Of a stretch of DNA of 64,000 bases, positions 63,455-64,000 are shown in pieces. The DNA lies in the NCBI GenBank assembly GCA_947628505.1, contig CANRAD010000001.1, forward strand, positions 1-64,000, read 5' to 3'. The DNA is from an uncultured Clostridia bacterium. Lineage in GTDB: Bacteria > Bacillota > Clostridia > Christensenellales > Borkfalkiaceae. How positions within the stretch are numbered: position 1 is the stretch's first letter; each line of letters starts with the position of its first letter. A program made the translations under genes and the position numbers. The notes beneath the pieces are model-generated. The model saw only the letters and a list, made by a program, of their open reading frames with translations, was not told where the DNA came from and made no database searches.

Positions 63455-64000
63455 TCAAATGATTTGCAGAACGTAAAATTTAAGATATGCCGTTTCATCA
63501 GCGCACAGTAAAGCCGGGTGGTCCGGCGACTGGGTTTTAATCTCCACGCACCTTGCCGCTCTGCCGCTATCTCTTGCCGCTTCTTTTAGCATCTTCTCGA
63601 ACAGGTTGGCCGTCATGTAATGAGAGCATGAGCAGGTTATGAGATAGCCGCCGCTTTTCAATATCTTCATGGCGTTGATATTAATGTCTTTATAGCCGCG
63701 GTATGCGTCGTTAACTTCGTCCGCGGTTTTGCAAAAGGCGGGAGGATCGAGTATTACAGCATCAAAGAATATCTTATCTCGTCTGAAATTTCTCAGAGTT
63801 TCGAAAGCGTCGCCGCATAATGTGCTTATATTTGTTATTCCGTTTAACTCTGCGTTTTTCCTTACGTTATCGAGCGCAGAAGAAGATATGTCGCATGAGA
63901 CGACTTTATGGGCCGTTTTTGCGGCGTTCAATGAAAATCCGCCGCTGTTGCAAAAACAATCGAGAACGTCGCCCCGGCAGTATCTTCTCACGGCGAATCG
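63455..64000 (-). CDS. RlmI-like 23S rRNA methyltransferase, C-terminal part
   Basis: About 181 C-terminal residues of a class I SAM-dependent methyltransferase; the gene continues beyond base 64000. The SAM-binding motif I is VLDCFCNSGGFSLNAA, an acidic motif follows in VVSCDISSSALD, and the catalytic motif ILDPPAFCK is the DPP(A/S)F type of the RlmI/RlmK (m5C) family. The frame is open to the window edge, so internal GTG 63991 is not a start. Confidence 0.88.
   Translation of the reverse strand, partial: RFAVRRYCRGDVLDCFCNSGGFSLNAAKTAHKVVSCDISSSALDNVRKNAELNGITNISTLCGDAFETLRNFRRDKIFFDAVILDPPAFCKTADEVNDAYRGYKDININAMKILKSGGYLITCSCSHYMTANLFEKMLKEAARDSGRAARCVEIKTQSPDHPALLCADETAYLKFYVLQII

Overview
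The window reads as a chromosomal segment of an endospore-forming, anaerobic Clostridia-type Firmicute, probably gut-associated. The evidence is the spoIIAA-spoIIAB-sigF cassette, a SCIFF peptide with its radical SAM maturase, HemZ, a Firmicute ruvCAB-queA-tgt-yajC-secDF-recJ-rel gene order, strong AAGGAGG-type ribosome binding sites and near-consensus TTGACA-N17-TATAAT promoters. The combination of giant lipoproteins with GLUG and InlB-like repeats and BspA-like leucine-rich surface proteins resembles uncultured gut lineages such as Christensenellales. That placement is inference and no family or species is claimed.

Layout. Bases 1-365 hold a reverse-strand tRNA cluster (Met-Asp-Phe-Thr in transcription order). 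From 575 to 33.6 kb the window is mostly a dense forward-strand housekeeping block: sporulation sigma factor F operon, an aminotransferase, argH on the reverse strand, ruvCAB, queA, a gene-free repeat region with a candidate structured RNA, tgt, yajC, a TIGR04086 membrane protein, scfA/scfB, secD/secF, recJ, rel, an MBL hydrolase, hemZ, rpsO, pnp, uvrB, uvrA, a ferritin-like protein and two flavoproteins.

Bases 34.1-54.7 kb form one apparent 20-kb operon without internal terminators. It encodes a giant lipoprotein, a 2433-residue cell-surface subtilase with some 20 BspA-like leucine-rich repeats, a second repeat lipoprotein, an oversized oligopeptide-binding lipoprotein, OppB, OppC, OppD, OppF and a small membrane protein. 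The order suggests extracellular protein degradation coupled to peptide import. From 54.7 to 64 kb come a zinc-ribbon membrane protein interrupted by TGA, pyk, rnpB, an LRR lipoprotein, a TetR-controlled ABC exporter, an M29 aminopeptidase and a partial RlmI-like methyltransferase.

The most unusual pattern is a regulatory module that occurs three times (21.7, 55.2 and 57.8 kb). Each has a tiny XRE/Cro-type regulator transcribed divergently from a membrane protein or lipoprotein gene. In each, the target gene has a near-perfect sigma-A promoter whose 17-bp spacer is itself a palindrome, and one or two further copies of that palindrome lie about 30 bp away. The palindrome sequence differs in each module, which suggests three orthogonal, autoregulated repressor switches of one design.
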